A DNA stretch of 64,000 nucleotides from Clostridium amylolyticum (GCF_900142075.1 NZ_FQZO01000012.1:1-64000); one strand, 5' to 3'; shown: positions 1 to 9,144, numbered from the stretch's first letter. Notes: generated by a model not told the origin, from the sequence alone. Numbers and translations: made by a program.

Positions 1-43
1 ATAAAAAACGATGGTCTTAGTTTAATTATAATTTAACTGTGAG

Positions 44-90
44 GGGGGTCAAATTTCAGTGTAAAAGGGGGTCAATTTTGCTTGACAATC
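44..90. mobile_element. possible IS21-type transposon end remnant
   Basis: Two near-identical direct repeats GGGGGTCAAATTT (44-56) and GGGGGTCAATTTT (67-79) stand 23 bases apart, followed by CTTGACAATC. Repeated GGGGTCAA blocks of this kind are typical of the multi-repeat ends of IS21-family elements. No transposase lies inside the window; the rest of the element may lie to the left. This is a resemblance call, not proof. Confidence 0.3.
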
Positions 91-124
91 TACAAATATT
101 AATAATGCAGTAAAAAGATGAAAT

Positions 125-162
125 GAATCAGCTGGATTTAAGTAGGCTGGTTCATTATTTTT
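125..162 (+). terminator. hairpin terminator, copy 1 of a module-boundary repeat
   Basis: The stem GAATCAGC / GGCTGGTTC is followed by ATTATTTTTA. Nearly the same sequence, including flanks, recurs at 1907-1945. The two copies bracket the toxin/immunity remnants. Confidence 0.6.
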
Positions 163-203
163 AGAAGTTACTAGATGCTATAAATACATTTTTCAAAAGA
201 ACT

Positions 204-629
204 ATATTAAAAGGCGACGATAACACATCAAAAAAGAGAGTTTTAATAGACTATGAATAAGAGTGGCATTAAATTTAAAAGTGATGAATAAAGGCTAAAA
301 CAACTTATTTAATAAAAGATGAGACTTTAAGTCATTCAGAAAAAATTATTAATGGAAAAGATTTATGGGATCAAAAGGCTAAAGATATATTAACTGGTGA
401 TGGTTCAAATTTAGGTGATTGGTACAAGATGGAATCAGATTTTAAATATACAACTGAATATGGTACTGGAAGAATTCATTATTATAAAAATATTGAAACC
501 GGAAAAATTAGTCCATTTGATATCAAAATGAAAATAAGTAAGCCTAAAGATCTAAGAAAGTATGTTGGAGATGATTTTTGGATACTAGATTTAGATGAAA
601 ACTTTAATCCAATAGGCATAAGGAGGTAA
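204..629 (+). pseudogene. degraded polymorphic-toxin C-terminal tip
   Basis: The frame that ends at 629 is open from 288, well before the first ATG at 429, so the 66-codon ATG reading is only the tail of something longer. The frame reads IKAKTTYLIKDE..., runs through GDWYKMES and ends NPIGIRR. Upstream the same frame is hit by stops at 258, 270 and 285, while protein-like sequence (GDDNTSKKRVLIDYE, then KSGIKFKSDE in another frame) continues, which shows at least one frameshift. A short toxin tip lying directly before a putative immunity gene (2 bases apart) is the usual layout of decayed contact-dependent or secreted toxin modules. I do not recognise the toxin family. The first in-frame UGA (285) is one of several disruptions, so I read it as decay. 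Confidence 0.5.
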
Positions 630-631
630 TC

Positions 632-1270
632 ATGAGGGTAAAATGTAAAAATAATAAAAATAAAGAACAGCGCTTAACTTTAAATAAAAATTATTCTGTT
701 TATGAGGCAGAATATCTTATAAAAGATGGAATAAAGGAATATATTACATTTAAGATAGAAGATGATTATGGTAGTGTTATTCCATATGAAGCAAATAATT
801 TTGAAATTATTTCGGATTTAAATAATAATTATACAAAAGAAGTAATAGGCGATAACGAGGTTGCATTAACGCATAGTTTCATTAGTACCAAGTATTTTTG
901 GGCAAAGTTATATGATGATGACCATGAAATGATAAGATTATTTATAAAGGCAAAGAAAGATATATATAGTAGTGAGATGAAAAATGACGAGATTTTAGAA
1001 ATAATAAATGGTAATAATTTTGATGAAAGAGATTTTGTAATAGATATGTTAATAGATCAGAGAAATGATTACTTTATAGAAAATATAATTAGAATTTGTA
1101 AGATTCAATTAGAAAAATGGATAGATAATTCAAATTTAGAGACATTATTTAAATATTTAAGTACGTTTGAAAATGATAAAGTTAATGAATTTTTTATTGA
1201 TTATTTATCAGAAAATGAAAAGGGAAATGAGATTTTAGATAATATAGTTTATGACTATTTTAATAATTAG
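632..1270 (+). CDS. putative immunity protein (unrecognised family)
   Basis: A 212-residue acidic, Asn/Asp/Ile-rich cytosolic protein without signal peptide or membrane segment. Residues 10-60 look like a small beta-rich module (LTLNKNYSVYEAEY ... YGSVIPYEANNFEII) of the kind found at the N-terminus of several immunity proteins; the rest is predicted helical. It starts 2 bases after the toxin-tip stop, with the SD AGGAGG (620-625) inside the preceding gene, so the two were probably co-translated. Role as an immunity protein is inferred from position and composition; no family was recognised. Confidence 0.55.
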   Translation: MRVKCKNNKNKEQRLTLNKNYSVYEAEYLIKDGIKEYITFKIEDDYGSVIPYEANNFEIISDLNNNYTKEVIGDNEVALTHSFISTKYFWAKLYDDDHEMIRLFIKAKKDIYSSEMKNDEILEIINGNNFDERDFVIDMLIDQRNDYFIENIIRICKIQLEKWIDNSNLETLFKYLSTFENDKVNEFFIDYLSENEKGNEILDNIVYDYFNN

Positions 1271-1277
1271 GATTTAA

Positions 1278-1358
1278 GGCACTTCTGATTTAGTTCATAG
1301 TAAGTTTATAACAGATGGAGCAAATTATTTTCCGGAGGTGTTAAAGTATGGAAATTAA
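1278..1358 (+). pseudogene. remnant of a second toxin tip
   Basis: Between the two immunity-type genes a 26-codon stretch encodes GTSDLVHSKFITDGANYFPEV and ends at TAA 1356-1358. It overlaps the ATG of the next gene (1348) by 11 bases. It has no start codon and an in-frame stop immediately before it (1275-1277). A short toxin 3' end overlapping its immunity gene is the normal junction in such modules, so this is most likely the last trace of the toxin paired with the gene at 1348. Confidence 0.45.
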
Positions 1359-1812
1359 AGTATTAACTAAAGAATATGTATTGAATAATGGAGTTGATTT
1401 TGAAGAGCTATGGAATGAATATTGTAGTGATAGAATTTTAGATAAACCAGAAAATGAGGGAGGAAAGCCATTTACAGGATTGGTATATGAATTATATAAC
1501 AATAATGAATTAAATTATTATTGCTTTTATAAAGATGGCTTTGAACATGGAGATTATGTTGAATTTTATGAAAATGGAAATATACAAAGTGCTCAATACA
1601 TGAAATACGGAAGTATAGTAGGTAAAGAAGAAACTTGGTTTAAATCTGGAATGCTAAAGTCTGTAGCAGAATATGAATATGGTGTATGTTTAAACTTAAA
1701 AGAGTGGAATGAAAAAGGAGTTTTAATTAAAGAGAAATTAGAGCCAACAGAAGATGATTTAAAAATTATAAATAGTCAAAAAGATTGGTATAAATCAATA
1801 GGAATGGAGTAG
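1348..1812 (+). CDS. YwqK-like / MORN-repeat putative antitoxin or immunity protein
   Basis: A 154-residue protein with three to four MORN-type strands in the middle (GLVYELYNNNELNYYCFYKDG, GDYVEFYENGNIQSAQYM, GKEETWFKSGMLKSVAEY, KEWNEKGVL; about residues 45-130). This is the repeat pattern of the toxin-antitoxin system YwqK family. SD GGAGG at 1334-1338, 9 bases before ATG. Its start overlaps the end of the toxin remnant. The immunity role follows from family and position; the partner toxin is gone. Confidence 0.65.
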   Translation: MEIKVLTKEYVLNNGVDFEELWNEYCSDRILDKPENEGGKPFTGLVYELYNNNELNYYCFYKDGFEHGDYVEFYENGNIQSAQYMKYGSIVGKEETWFKSGMLKSVAEYEYGVCLNLKEWNEKGVLIKEKLEPTEDDLKIINSQKDWYKSIGME

Positions 1813-1813
1813 T

Positions 1814-1903
1814 ATGGAAATAGAAGAAGTTCATAACTTTAATATTTATGAGGAATCGGAGTTTATTGAGGTACAGAATGAATTAAAGAAAAAAATAATG
1901 TGA
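1814..1903 (+). CDS. short ORF after the immunity gene, possibly a gene fragment
   Basis: ATG one base after the preceding stop encodes 29 acidic residues, MEIEEVHNFNIYEESEFIEV..., ending just before the second boundary hairpin. The tight spacing suggests co-translation, but there is no independent SD and no recognisable domain. It may be a decayed immunity gene or just the 3' end of the module. Confidence 0.3.
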   Translation: MEIEEVHNFNIYEESEFIEVQNELKKKIM

Positions 1904-1906
1904 AAT

Positions 1907-1945
1907 GAACCAGCTGAAATTAAAGTGGGCTGGTTCATTATTTTT
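1907..1945 (+). terminator. hairpin terminator, copy 2 of the module-boundary repeat
   Basis: Stem GAACCAGC / GGCTGGTTC followed by ATTATTTTTA. It matches the hairpin at 125-162, including the flanking TGAAATGAA and TTTTTAG-AGTTA. Confidence 0.65.
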
Positions 1946-2003
1946 AGTAGTTAACATATCAACAAATTCAAATTTAGTATATTACATTAACAATTATTTA
2001 AAA

Positions 2004-3203
2004 TTACTGCACTATTACCTTAGTACCATTAGGGATGTTATCATGGATCCATTTAGCATCTTCAACAGTCATCCTTACACAACCATGGGAGGCTGGCTTT
2101 CCTAGGGTGTAATCTAAAATATTTTTATTTCTATCCATGGGGAAGGAGTGGAATAAATAGTTTCCGTAGAAGCTTGTCCAGTATTTTGCTCCTTCTTGGT
2201 ATTTCTGGCTGAAAAACCAGTTTCCTCTGCTGCTTATCCTAAAGGTTCCTTTAGGGGTTTCAGCTCCCGGTAAACCAGTAGAAGAGTTTATACTTTTAAT
2301 AAGCTCCCAGTTTTCTTCTGATCCTTTAAATATTTTGGTAAGCTGCTCATTTAAGCTAACTATTATACGATAGCTCGTATAACTTTTTTCGCTGGCTAAA
2401 GTGTTGTTATTAGAAGCTGCTCTAGCTGCTTCTACCTTTCTTTCTTCTTCTCTCTTTTTAGCTTCTTCAGCCTTTTTCCTTACTTCCTCTTCAGCTTTTT
2501 TCTTTTTAATCTCTTCATTTTTCTTATCTATTAACTTATTGATATTATCTACTTTTTCTTTCCAATCCGTTTCAGTATAAACATCTTTAACTTCATTTAA
2601 AAAATTTAGCCCTTCTTTATATTTTTCATCTTTTATTAGCCCATCTAAGGTTTTGTCACTAAATTCTTTATAATCCTTATTTATACTATCCTTAAGTTCT
2701 TCTATTTCAAGGTTTTCTCTACTACCTTCAGGAATACCTTCTAGTATTTTTAAAGCATTTTTATATTCTTTATTATTATATAATTCTTTACTATTCCTAT
2801 AGGAACTCTTTATTACTTCTTCCTTTGACATTTCATCTTTAACAGATTTAATTTCATTTTCATCTAATATGTTAAAGCTCATTATTTCTTCAAGATAACT
2901 ATTTAATTTAGAAATATTAATTTTATCTTCTAAATAATCTTTTTCTAAATTATCTATGTGTTTTGTTAAGATATCTTTAGCAGCATTATTAAATCCAAAG
3001 GCTGTACTAATTATTTTATCCCTACTAGCCTTATTAATTACATTTAAAGCCTCTGTATACTCATCATTTTTTATATAATTTTCAAGGCTAGTTTTTAATT
3101 CAGAAGCTTGTACATTTTTGTTATAGATAAAACCAGCACTAATACTTAAGATTAATACTACAACTATAGTTAATATAAAAGGCTTTTTAAACTTCATTGT
3201 CAT
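2004..3203 (-). CDS. L,D-transpeptidase (YkuD domain) with N-terminal anchor and helical linker
   Basis: 399 residues. The N-terminus has an uncleaved-looking membrane anchor (about 8-27). Next comes a TPR-like helical region with NDEYTEAL-, NKEYKNAL- and DEKYKEGL-type units (about 40-225), then a Lys/Glu/Ala-rich coiled coil (about 230-262). The YkuD catalytic domain is at about 275-399, with HGCVRM placing the nucleophile Cys at about 375 and its His at 373. Such enzymes form 3-3 crosslinks or attach proteins to peptidoglycan outside the membrane. The helical spacer probably reaches from membrane to wall. Monocistronic; SD GGAG lies just before the start. Confidence 0.9.
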   Translation of the reverse strand: MTMKFKKPFILTIVVVLILSISAGFIYNKNVQASELKTSLENYIKNDEYTEALNVINKASRDKIISTAFGFNNAAKDILTKHIDNLEKDYLEDKINISKLNSYLEEIMSFNILDENEIKSVKDEMSKEEVIKSSYRNSKELYNNKEYKNALKILEGIPEGSRENLEIEELKDSINKDYKEFSDKTLDGLIKDEKYKEGLNFLNEVKDVYTETDWKEKVDNINKLIDKKNEEIKKKKAEEEVRKKAEEAKKREEERKVEAARAASNNNTLASEKSYTSYRIIVSLNEQLTKIFKGSEENWELIKSINSSTGLPGAETPKGTFRISSRGNWFFSQKYQEGAKYWTSFYGNYLFHSFPMDRNKNILDYTLGKPASHGCVRMTVEDAKWIHDNIPNGTKVIVQ

Positions 3204-3320
3204 TCTCCTATCTGTCTTTTAATGTCATAATAAATTATTATATTAAATTCATAGGGAAGTAGCAATAAATAAAAAACTATTATTGATAATGTAACTATAA
3301 TATAATAAAATCAATATAAG

Positions 3321-3338
3321 TATGCAAGCGATTGCATA
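3321..3338 (+). promoter_or_regulatory. LacI/MalR-type palindromic operator upstream of pulA
   Basis: TATGCAAGCGATTGCATA is a palindrome with 7-base arms around GCGA. It resembles the TGCAA-CG-TTGCA operators bound by LacI-family sugar regulators. It sits about 50 bases before the pullulanase start, just after AT-rich promoter-like sequence (TTGATA 3283-3288; TAAAAT 3306-3311), so repression by steric block is plausible. Confidence 0.45.
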
Positions 3339-3372
3339 AATTAAATAATGGTATTAAAGAGGTGTTATTAAC

Positions 3373-5443
3373 ATGGATTTAAATGTTATAAATAATAGTT
3401 TACAAGAGATTATTAAAAATAAAGTGTATGAAAGCGATGATTTTAAAAAAGAATATAATTTTTCTGGAGAGCTAGGAGCTATATATTCAAGAGAAAAGAC
3501 AGTCTTTAGGGTGTGGTCTCCCGTAGCTCAAAGCATAAAAGTAAAGCTTTATAGTGAAGGTATAGGGGATAATTTATTAGAAAGCCTTAGTATGATAAGG
3601 AGGGATAAAGGAGTTTGGAGCATAGAGAAGGCTGGAGATTTATATGGGGTATTTTACACTTATGAAATAAAGGTTCTTGGAGAAACCCATGAAACTCAGG
3701 ATATTTATTCTAAAGCTGTGGGAGTAAATGGAGATAGGTCTATGGTTATAGATTTATCTAGGACTAATCCTGAAGGATGGGACAAGGATAAAGGAACTAA
3801 GCTGACACATCCAACAGATGCCATAGTCTACGAGGTGCACCTAAGAGATGTTTCTATAGATGAAAACTCAGGAATAACCATGAAAGGTAAATATTTAGGA
3901 CTTACAGAAAGAGGAACTAAAAGTAGAGAAGGAGAAGTAACAGGATTAAATCACCTAAAAGAAATGGGAGTCACCCATGTGCAAGTTCTTCCTTTCTTTG
4001 ACTATGCAACCATTGACGAAACAAGGTTACAGGACAATAGGTATAATTGGGGCTATGATCCGAAAAATTATCAGGTGCCTGAAGGAAGTTACTCTACAGA
4101 TCCTTTATTCAGGCACTGTTAGGATAAAAGAATTAAAGACTATGATAAAAGCTCTACATGACGAAGGTATAGGAGTTATTATGGACAGCGTATATAATCA
4201 CACCTTTGATATAGAAAATTCCTGTTTTCATAAAACGGTTCCAGGATATTATCACTGTTATAAACAGGATGGAACAGCTTTTAGTACCTCTGGATGTGGA
4301 AATGATACAGCTTCAGATAGGTTTATGTTTAGAAAATACATTATTGATTCAGTTTGTTATTGGGCTTTAGAATATCACGTAGATGGCTTTAGATTTGACT
4401 TAATGGGACTTCATGATATAGATACTATGAATGAAATAAGAGAAGCTTTAGATAAGATAAATCCAGAAATAATAATGTACGGTGAACCTTGGAATCTTGG
4501 TGAAGGTGGAATAGAAGAGGAAAAGAAGGCTACTAAGGATAATATGAACAAGCTAAATGTAAGGATTGGTGCTTTTAGTGATGATATGCGAGATGCCATC
4601 AGAGGACATGTGTTTAGTGGTAATATTGGAGGCTTTGTTAATTATAACGGTAAGTGGATGAGAGATGAGAGAGGTAAAGAAATAAGCTATACTATGGAGG
4701 AATTAAAAGAACTTGTTAAGTTTGGTATAGTAGCTTCCACTAAACATCCTGGGGTGAATTATGAAAAAGTATATTACTCAAAAGCACCTTGGGCATTAGA
4801 ACCTACTCAGACGGTGAATTATGCTTCTTGTCATGATAATAATACCCTTTGGGATAAACTAAAGTTATCCCATACTGATGCTTCTCTAGAAGAACTTATA
4901 GATATGGACAAAATGGCCAATTTTATAGTGTTAACTTCTCAAGGTATAGTTTTTTTACATGCGGGAGAAGAAATGCTAAGAAGCAAGCCTGGTGAAAAGG
5001 GTGAAGATTATGTAGAAAATAGCTTTAAATCACCAGATAGCGTAAATAACATTAAATGGATAAGAAAGAGTAAGTACAATGATGTAGTAGAATATTATAA
5101 AGGATTAATTAAACTTAGAAAAGAGCATCCTGCCTTTAGGATGGCAAAAACCTCTGATATTCAGAATAATTTACTCTTTCTCAACACCAGCGACAGCAGC
5201 ATAGCTTATACTATTATTAACCATGCTAATGGTGATAAATGGGAGAATATAGTAGTACTAATCAATGCAGGAAAAGTAGCTGAAGAAATTATACTGCCAA
5301 AATCTCATTGGACAGTAGTGGTTAACAAAGAAAAATCAGGCACTGAGGCATTAGATATTATAATGGAAGATAAAGTTATTATTCCTGGTAGAAGCTCCAT
5401 GGTGTTAGTAGACTCTCAAAGCTATAATTTATCCGATAGCTAA
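3373..5443 (+). pseudogene. pulA: type I pullulanase, interrupted by a 1-base frameshift
   Basis: A GH13 alpha-1,6-debranching enzyme split across two frames. The 5' part (3373 to about 4105) has the CBM48-like N-terminal domain and YNWGYDP. After one extra T in the TTT at 4104-4106 the reading continues to 5443. Removing that T gives a 689-residue protein of normal family length with GTDPYSGT-like continuity. All four GH13 regions are intact: MDSVYNHT (usually DVVYNHT), DGFRFDLMG (nucleophile Asp, about 342), MYGEPWNLG (acid/base Glu, about 371) and SCHDNNTLW. No signal peptide, so it acts on internalised or stored glucans. SD GAGGTG before ATG. The break is either a real mutation or a sequencing error. 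The stop met in the 5' frame is TAG, so it is not selenocysteine. Confidence 0.85.
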
Positions 5444-5575
5444 CCGCCCCTAATCCCCCAACTTCTTTAAGTGATGGGATAAGGGGCGCTAAGCTCCCGG
5501 ATAAGTTCTTCTAAGCTTCAGCTAGGAGGGTATTCTTTTTAAGTAAATCCATGTGAAGCTAAGAATCACTTGATA
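5431..5575 (+). repeat. structured intergenic repeat, copy 1 of 3
   Basis: This element begins inside the last pulA codons. It forms a strong hairpin (CGCCCCTAATCCC / GGGATAAGGGGCG), then carries the shared core AAGTTCTTCTAAGCTTCA and ends near GTGAAGCTAAGAATCACTT. Copies occur at 11836-11985 (same orientation) and 36444-36592 (opposite). It apparently supplies the pulA stop codon. Confidence 0.65.
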
Positions 5576-5590
5576 TAAATAAATAACTAA

Positions 5591-5640
5591 AGACATACAA
5601 AAATTTTATCAAGAAACTTTTGTATGTCTTTGTATTTGTT
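5591..5640 (+). terminator. terminator downstream of pulA
   Basis: AGACATACAAAA pairs with TTTTGTATGTCT, followed by TTGTATTTGTT. Confidence 0.6.
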
Positions 5641-5695
5641 ATAAATATTGGGGATAATAAATAAAATCAATAAGATCATAGGAGGGGAATATTAT

Positions 5696-5893
5696 ATGTC
5701 ATGGAAGTATAAAGTATTAACTATGGATCATTTTTTAAGTTCTGAAAGCGGATTAACTTTAGAGGAAGAGTTGAATAGGTATGGAGAACAAGGATGGGAA
5801 CTTGTAGGTGTTATGGAAAAACCTTTTGATACTTTGGGGACATCACCAAAGATAGATAGTAATTCTATAGTATTTAAAAAAGAATACAAATAA
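5696..5893 (+). CDS. DUF4177 domain protein
   Basis: A 65-residue cytosolic protein, MSWKYKVLTMDHF... with the hallmark LNRYGEQGWELVGVM in the middle and a C-terminal strand VFKKEY. This is the DUF4177 pattern, a small alpha/beta domain of unknown function. The start at 5696 is chosen over an upstream TTG (5648) because GGAGGGG (5681-5687) lies 8 bases before it and the homologous domain begins there. Monocistronic. Confidence 0.7.
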   Translation: MSWKYKVLTMDHFLSSESGLTLEEELNRYGEQGWELVGVMEKPFDTLGTSPKIDSNSIVFKKEYK

Positions 5894-5904
5894 TCCTAGA
5901 CAAT

Positions 5905-5950
5905 ATATAGGTCATAATTATATAGTAATTATGACCTATATTATATATTT
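5905..5950 (+). terminator. terminator after the DUF4177 gene
   Basis: Perfect 16-base stem (ATATAGGTCATAATTA and its complement) around TATAG, followed by T-rich sequence. Confidence 0.65.
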
Positions 5951-6128
5951 TTAATAACCGTTACAGTTCATTTATTTGCTAAAATATACAAGATTAAAGT
6001 TTATATTCATTATTTACTTTAATTAAAATTTGTGCAATAATAGAACCTTGTAAGTAATGTTTTTAGTTTAAATTTTATCAAAATTAATACATAATAAACA
6101 TAAAAAATCAGTGTGTAAGGAGTAAAAA

Positions 6129-7637
6129 ATGAAGATAGGGTTTGATCACAAAAAGTATTTAGAAGAACAATCCAAGTATATTTTAGAAAGAGTAAACAAC
6201 TACGATAAGCTTTATCTTGAATTTGGAGGTAAGCTTTTATTTGATTTACACGCAAAAAGGGTTTTACCAGGCTTTGATGAAAATGCAAAAATAAAACTAT
6301 TACAAAAGCTAAAAGATAAAGCAGAAATAATCATCTGCGTATACGCAGGAGATATTGAAAGGAACAAGATAAGGGGAGACTTTGGAATCACCTATGATAT
6401 GGATGTATTAAGGCTTATAGACGATTTAAGATCCTATGAGCTAGATGTAAATAGTGTGGTTATAACAAGATATGAAGGACAACCAGCTACCACTGTATTT
6501 ATAAAAAAATTAGAACATAGAGGTATAAAAGTTTATACTCATAAAGCTACAAAAGGATATCCTACGGATGTGGATACCATAGTAAGCGATGAAGGATATG
6601 GAAAAAACCCTTACATAGAAACCACCAAACCTATTGTGGTGGTTACAGCCCCAGGACCTGGAAGTGGAAAGCTTGCTACCTGCTTAAGCCAGCTTTATCA
6701 TGAATATAAAAGAGGAAAAGTAACAGGATATTCAAAATTTGAAACCTTCCCTGTATGGAATGTCCCTTTAAAACATCCGCTTAACATAGCTTATGAGGCT
6801 GCCACTGCAGATCTTAAGGATGTAAACATGATCGATTCCTTCCATTTAGATGCTTATAATAAGATGTCTGTAAATTATAACCGTGATATTGAAATGTTCC
6901 CTGTACTTAAAAGGATTATAGAAAAGATTACAGGAGAAGAGGCAGTGTTTAAATCTCCTACAGATATGGGGGTAAACAGAGTAGGTTTTGGAATAATTGA
7001 TGATGAGGTGGTAAAAGAAGCTTCAAGACAAGAAATTATAAGAAGATATTTTAAAACCAGCTGTGAATATAAAAAAGGTTATGTAGATGAAGAAACCCTT
7101 CAGAGAGTTAAGCTTATTATGGAAGAGCTTAAGCTTAAACAGGAAGATAGAAAAGTGGTAATACCTGCTAGAGATTATTCTGCAGAGCTTAAACATAAAT
7201 TTAATAAGAATGAACCATGTCCGGTGGTGGCTTTAGAATTAGAAGATGGAACCATACTAACCGGAAGGAGTTCAGAGGTTATGAACTCTACAGCAGCAGT
7301 TATATTAAATGCAGTTAAACATTTTGCTAATATATCTGATGGTATACATCTTATTTCTCCACTTATACTTGAGCCTATTATAAACTTAAAGCTAAAAACT
7401 TTAGGAAGCAAGAATACGGCTTTAGATTGTGAAGAAATATTAATTGCCCTAAGTATATGTGCAGCTACTAACCCCACAGCACAAGTAGCTATGGAAAAGT
7501 TAATTATGCTTAAAGGTTGCCAAGCTCATTCTACAACAATTTTAAGCAGAAGCGATGAACAAACTTTTAGAAAGTTAGGTATAGATATTACCTGTGACCC
7601 AGAGTACCCTTCTGAAAGTCTTTATTATAATAATTAG
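6129..7637 (+). CDS. DUF1846 domain protein
   Basis: A 502-residue cytosolic protein covering the whole DUF1846 (UPF0371) family: N-terminal MKIGFDHKKYLEEQSKYI, the LEFGGKL motif, TRYEGQPAT, the glycine-rich VTAPGPGSGK (about residues 173-183), TDMGVNRVGFGI, and a C-terminal region ending in SEQTF-like CDPEYPS. The PGPGSGK stretch resembles a phosphate-binding loop. No function is established that I know of. SD AAGGAGT 9 bases before ATG. Single-gene unit with a terminator behind it. Confidence 0.9.
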   Translation: MKIGFDHKKYLEEQSKYILERVNNYDKLYLEFGGKLLFDLHAKRVLPGFDENAKIKLLQKLKDKAEIIICVYAGDIERNKIRGDFGITYDMDVLRLIDDLRSYELDVNSVVITRYEGQPATTVFIKKLEHRGIKVYTHKATKGYPTDVDTIVSDEGYGKNPYIETTKPIVVVTAPGPGSGKLATCLSQLYHEYKRGKVTGYSKFETFPVWNVPLKHPLNIAYEAATADLKDVNMIDSFHLDAYNKMSVNYNRDIEMFPVLKRIIEKITGEEAVFKSPTDMGVNRVGFGIIDDEVVKEASRQEIIRRYFKTSCEYKKGYVDEETLQRVKLIMEELKLKQEDRKVVIPARDYSAELKHKFNKNEPCPVVALELEDGTILTGRSSEVMNSTAAVILNAVKHFANISDGIHLISPLILEPIINLKLKTLGSKNTALDCEEILIALSICAATNPTAQVAMEKLIMLKGCQAHSTTILSRSDEQTFRKLGIDITCDPEYPSESLYYNN

Positions 7638-7655
7638 TTCTTACCTAAAAGCGTA

Positions 7656-7702
7656 GAGAGTTATAATGCTTGTATAAAAAAGCATTATAGCTCTTTTTTT
7701 AT
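7656..7702 (+). terminator. terminator after the DUF1846 gene
   Basis: AGAGTTATAATGCT pairs with AGCATTATAGCTCT, followed by a run of T. Confidence 0.85.
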
Positions 7703-7859
7703 TAGAAAGTATCTTAATCATAAAATTTATAGTTATCATATGGAAATAATTGAGATTTAACTTGAAATAATGTATATTTAGTTTATAAAACCAATAATCA
7801 TAATAGTGATTGTATATAAAGTTTTTATTGTAATAGCAGGTGAATTAAGGAGGTTGTGT

Positions 7860-8753
7860 ATGTTATTTAAAAAAAGAGGATTGTTTAGAGAGGCTCAAGA
7901 ATCTAAGTATCTTCCTAATGTGTTCCTTGCCTTGATTATAGCTTTAGGATTTTTAATTGCAGGCAGCATTATAGGAGGTATATTTGGAGGTATACTATCT
8001 TTTTTTGTTACTAATGAAGCATTAAAATTACTTATAAGCCTTGTATTTGGCTTTATATTTACTTCTATATTAGTATTTGTATGGGTAAGATATGTAGAAA
8101 AAAGAAGTATAGCAAGTATAGGATTAAAAAAAGAAGGAGCTTTAATAAAGTTTTTTACAGGATTTATAATAGGATTTATATTGTTTGCAGTGGTAATATT
8201 GATATTATTTATTTCAGGGAGCGTAGAAGTAAACCAAGCTTCTACTTATAAAATTGGGGCTTCAGCACTAGGAAGTATACTTATTGTTTTACCAGGTTGG
8301 ATAGTTCAGAGCAGTACCGAAGAAATATTATCTAGAGGATGGCTTATGAACGTTATAGGAGCTAAATACAATGCTGCTTTAGGATTGTTTGTATCATCAA
8401 TATTATTTGGATTACTCCATTTAGCAAACAATGAGGTAAGCATTTTAGCTATAATAAATATAGTATTAGTAGGACTATTATTCGGATTATATGTAATAAA
8501 GACTGAGGACCTTTGGGGAGCTTGTGGAATGCATGCAGCCTGGAATTGGGCTCAAGGAAATATTTTTGGATTAGAGGTCAGCGGCAGTTCAGTAAATGCA
8601 GGAAGTTTGATGGATTTAGAATTAAAAGGAAGCACACTCTTTACTGGAGGAAAATTTGGACCTGAAGCAGGAATTGCAACTACCATAGTGCTTACTTTAG
8701 GAATCATTATACTTTTAATACTTGTGAGAAAAGATGATCATAATGAAAAATAG
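7860..8753 (+). CDS. CPBP family intramembrane metalloprotease
   Basis: 297 residues with about eight hydrophobic helices. The Abi/CPBP (CAAX protease-like) signature is complete: EEILSRGWL (the EExxxR motif), FGLLHLAN (FxxxH) and a late HAAWNW. The fold is that of Rce1-type glutamic/metal intramembrane proteases; bacterial members are linked to bacteriocin immunity or protein maturation, and the substrate here is unknown. The start at 7860 is preferred over an in-frame upstream start because AAGGAGG (7847-7853) precedes it by 6 bases. Stands alone. Confidence 0.85.
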   Translation: MLFKKRGLFREAQESKYLPNVFLALIIALGFLIAGSIIGGIFGGILSFFVTNEALKLLISLVFGFIFTSILVFVWVRYVEKRSIASIGLKKEGALIKFFTGFIIGFILFAVVILILFISGSVEVNQASTYKIGASALGSILIVLPGWIVQSSTEEILSRGWLMNVIGAKYNAALGLFVSSILFGLLHLANNEVSILAIINIVLVGLLFGLYVIKTEDLWGACGMHAAWNWAQGNIFGLEVSGSSVNAGSLMDLELKGSTLFTGGKFGPEAGIATTIVLTLGIIILLILVRKDDHNEK

Positions 8754-8907
8754 ATTTAAAATAGAAAGTTTATAATATAATAAAATCATATAAGCTGGAC
8801 TATTTCCAGCTTATTGGTTATAATCATTAATGGGTAGACGTACAGATTTATTATTGAATATTGATTTTTCAAAATTAGAGCTAATTATAATTTTAGCAAT
8901 AATTTTA

Positions 8908-8952
8908 AGACTACATTAAGTTTTTTGCTTAATGTGGTCTTTTGTATTTTTT
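8908..8952 (+). terminator. terminator-like hairpin
   Basis: AGACTACATTAAG pairs with CTTAATGTGGTCT around TTTTTTG, followed by TTTGTATTTTTT. It is 155 bases from the protease stop, so it may end that transcript or a lost gene. Confidence 0.6.
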
Positions 8953-9144
8953 AGGCAATTGCTATTTAAAGTAAGTTTTTAACTTTAAAAGGTATATATT
9001 ATCCATTCATTAGAATTATTTTATTATATTTTCTGGAAAAGCTTAGAATATGGAGATAAATACAGGGAATATGCCCTTTCCCAAGTTATTCTTAAGTAAA
9101 TGTAAAATAACTTATTTATTGACGAAAATAGGTCTATACAGTAT

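Noticed and set aside
285..287. In-frame TGA in the toxin tip, considered as a third selenocysteine codon
   Set aside because: Two other stops (TAA at 258 and 270) and a frameshift lie beside it, no Cys-type motif surrounds it and no SECIS-like hairpin follows. Decay explains it.
4102..4125. Stop after the pullulanase N-terminal part, considered as a natural short protein
   Set aside because: The catalytic domain continues directly in another frame with all GH13 motifs; a stand-alone N-terminal piece has no known role.
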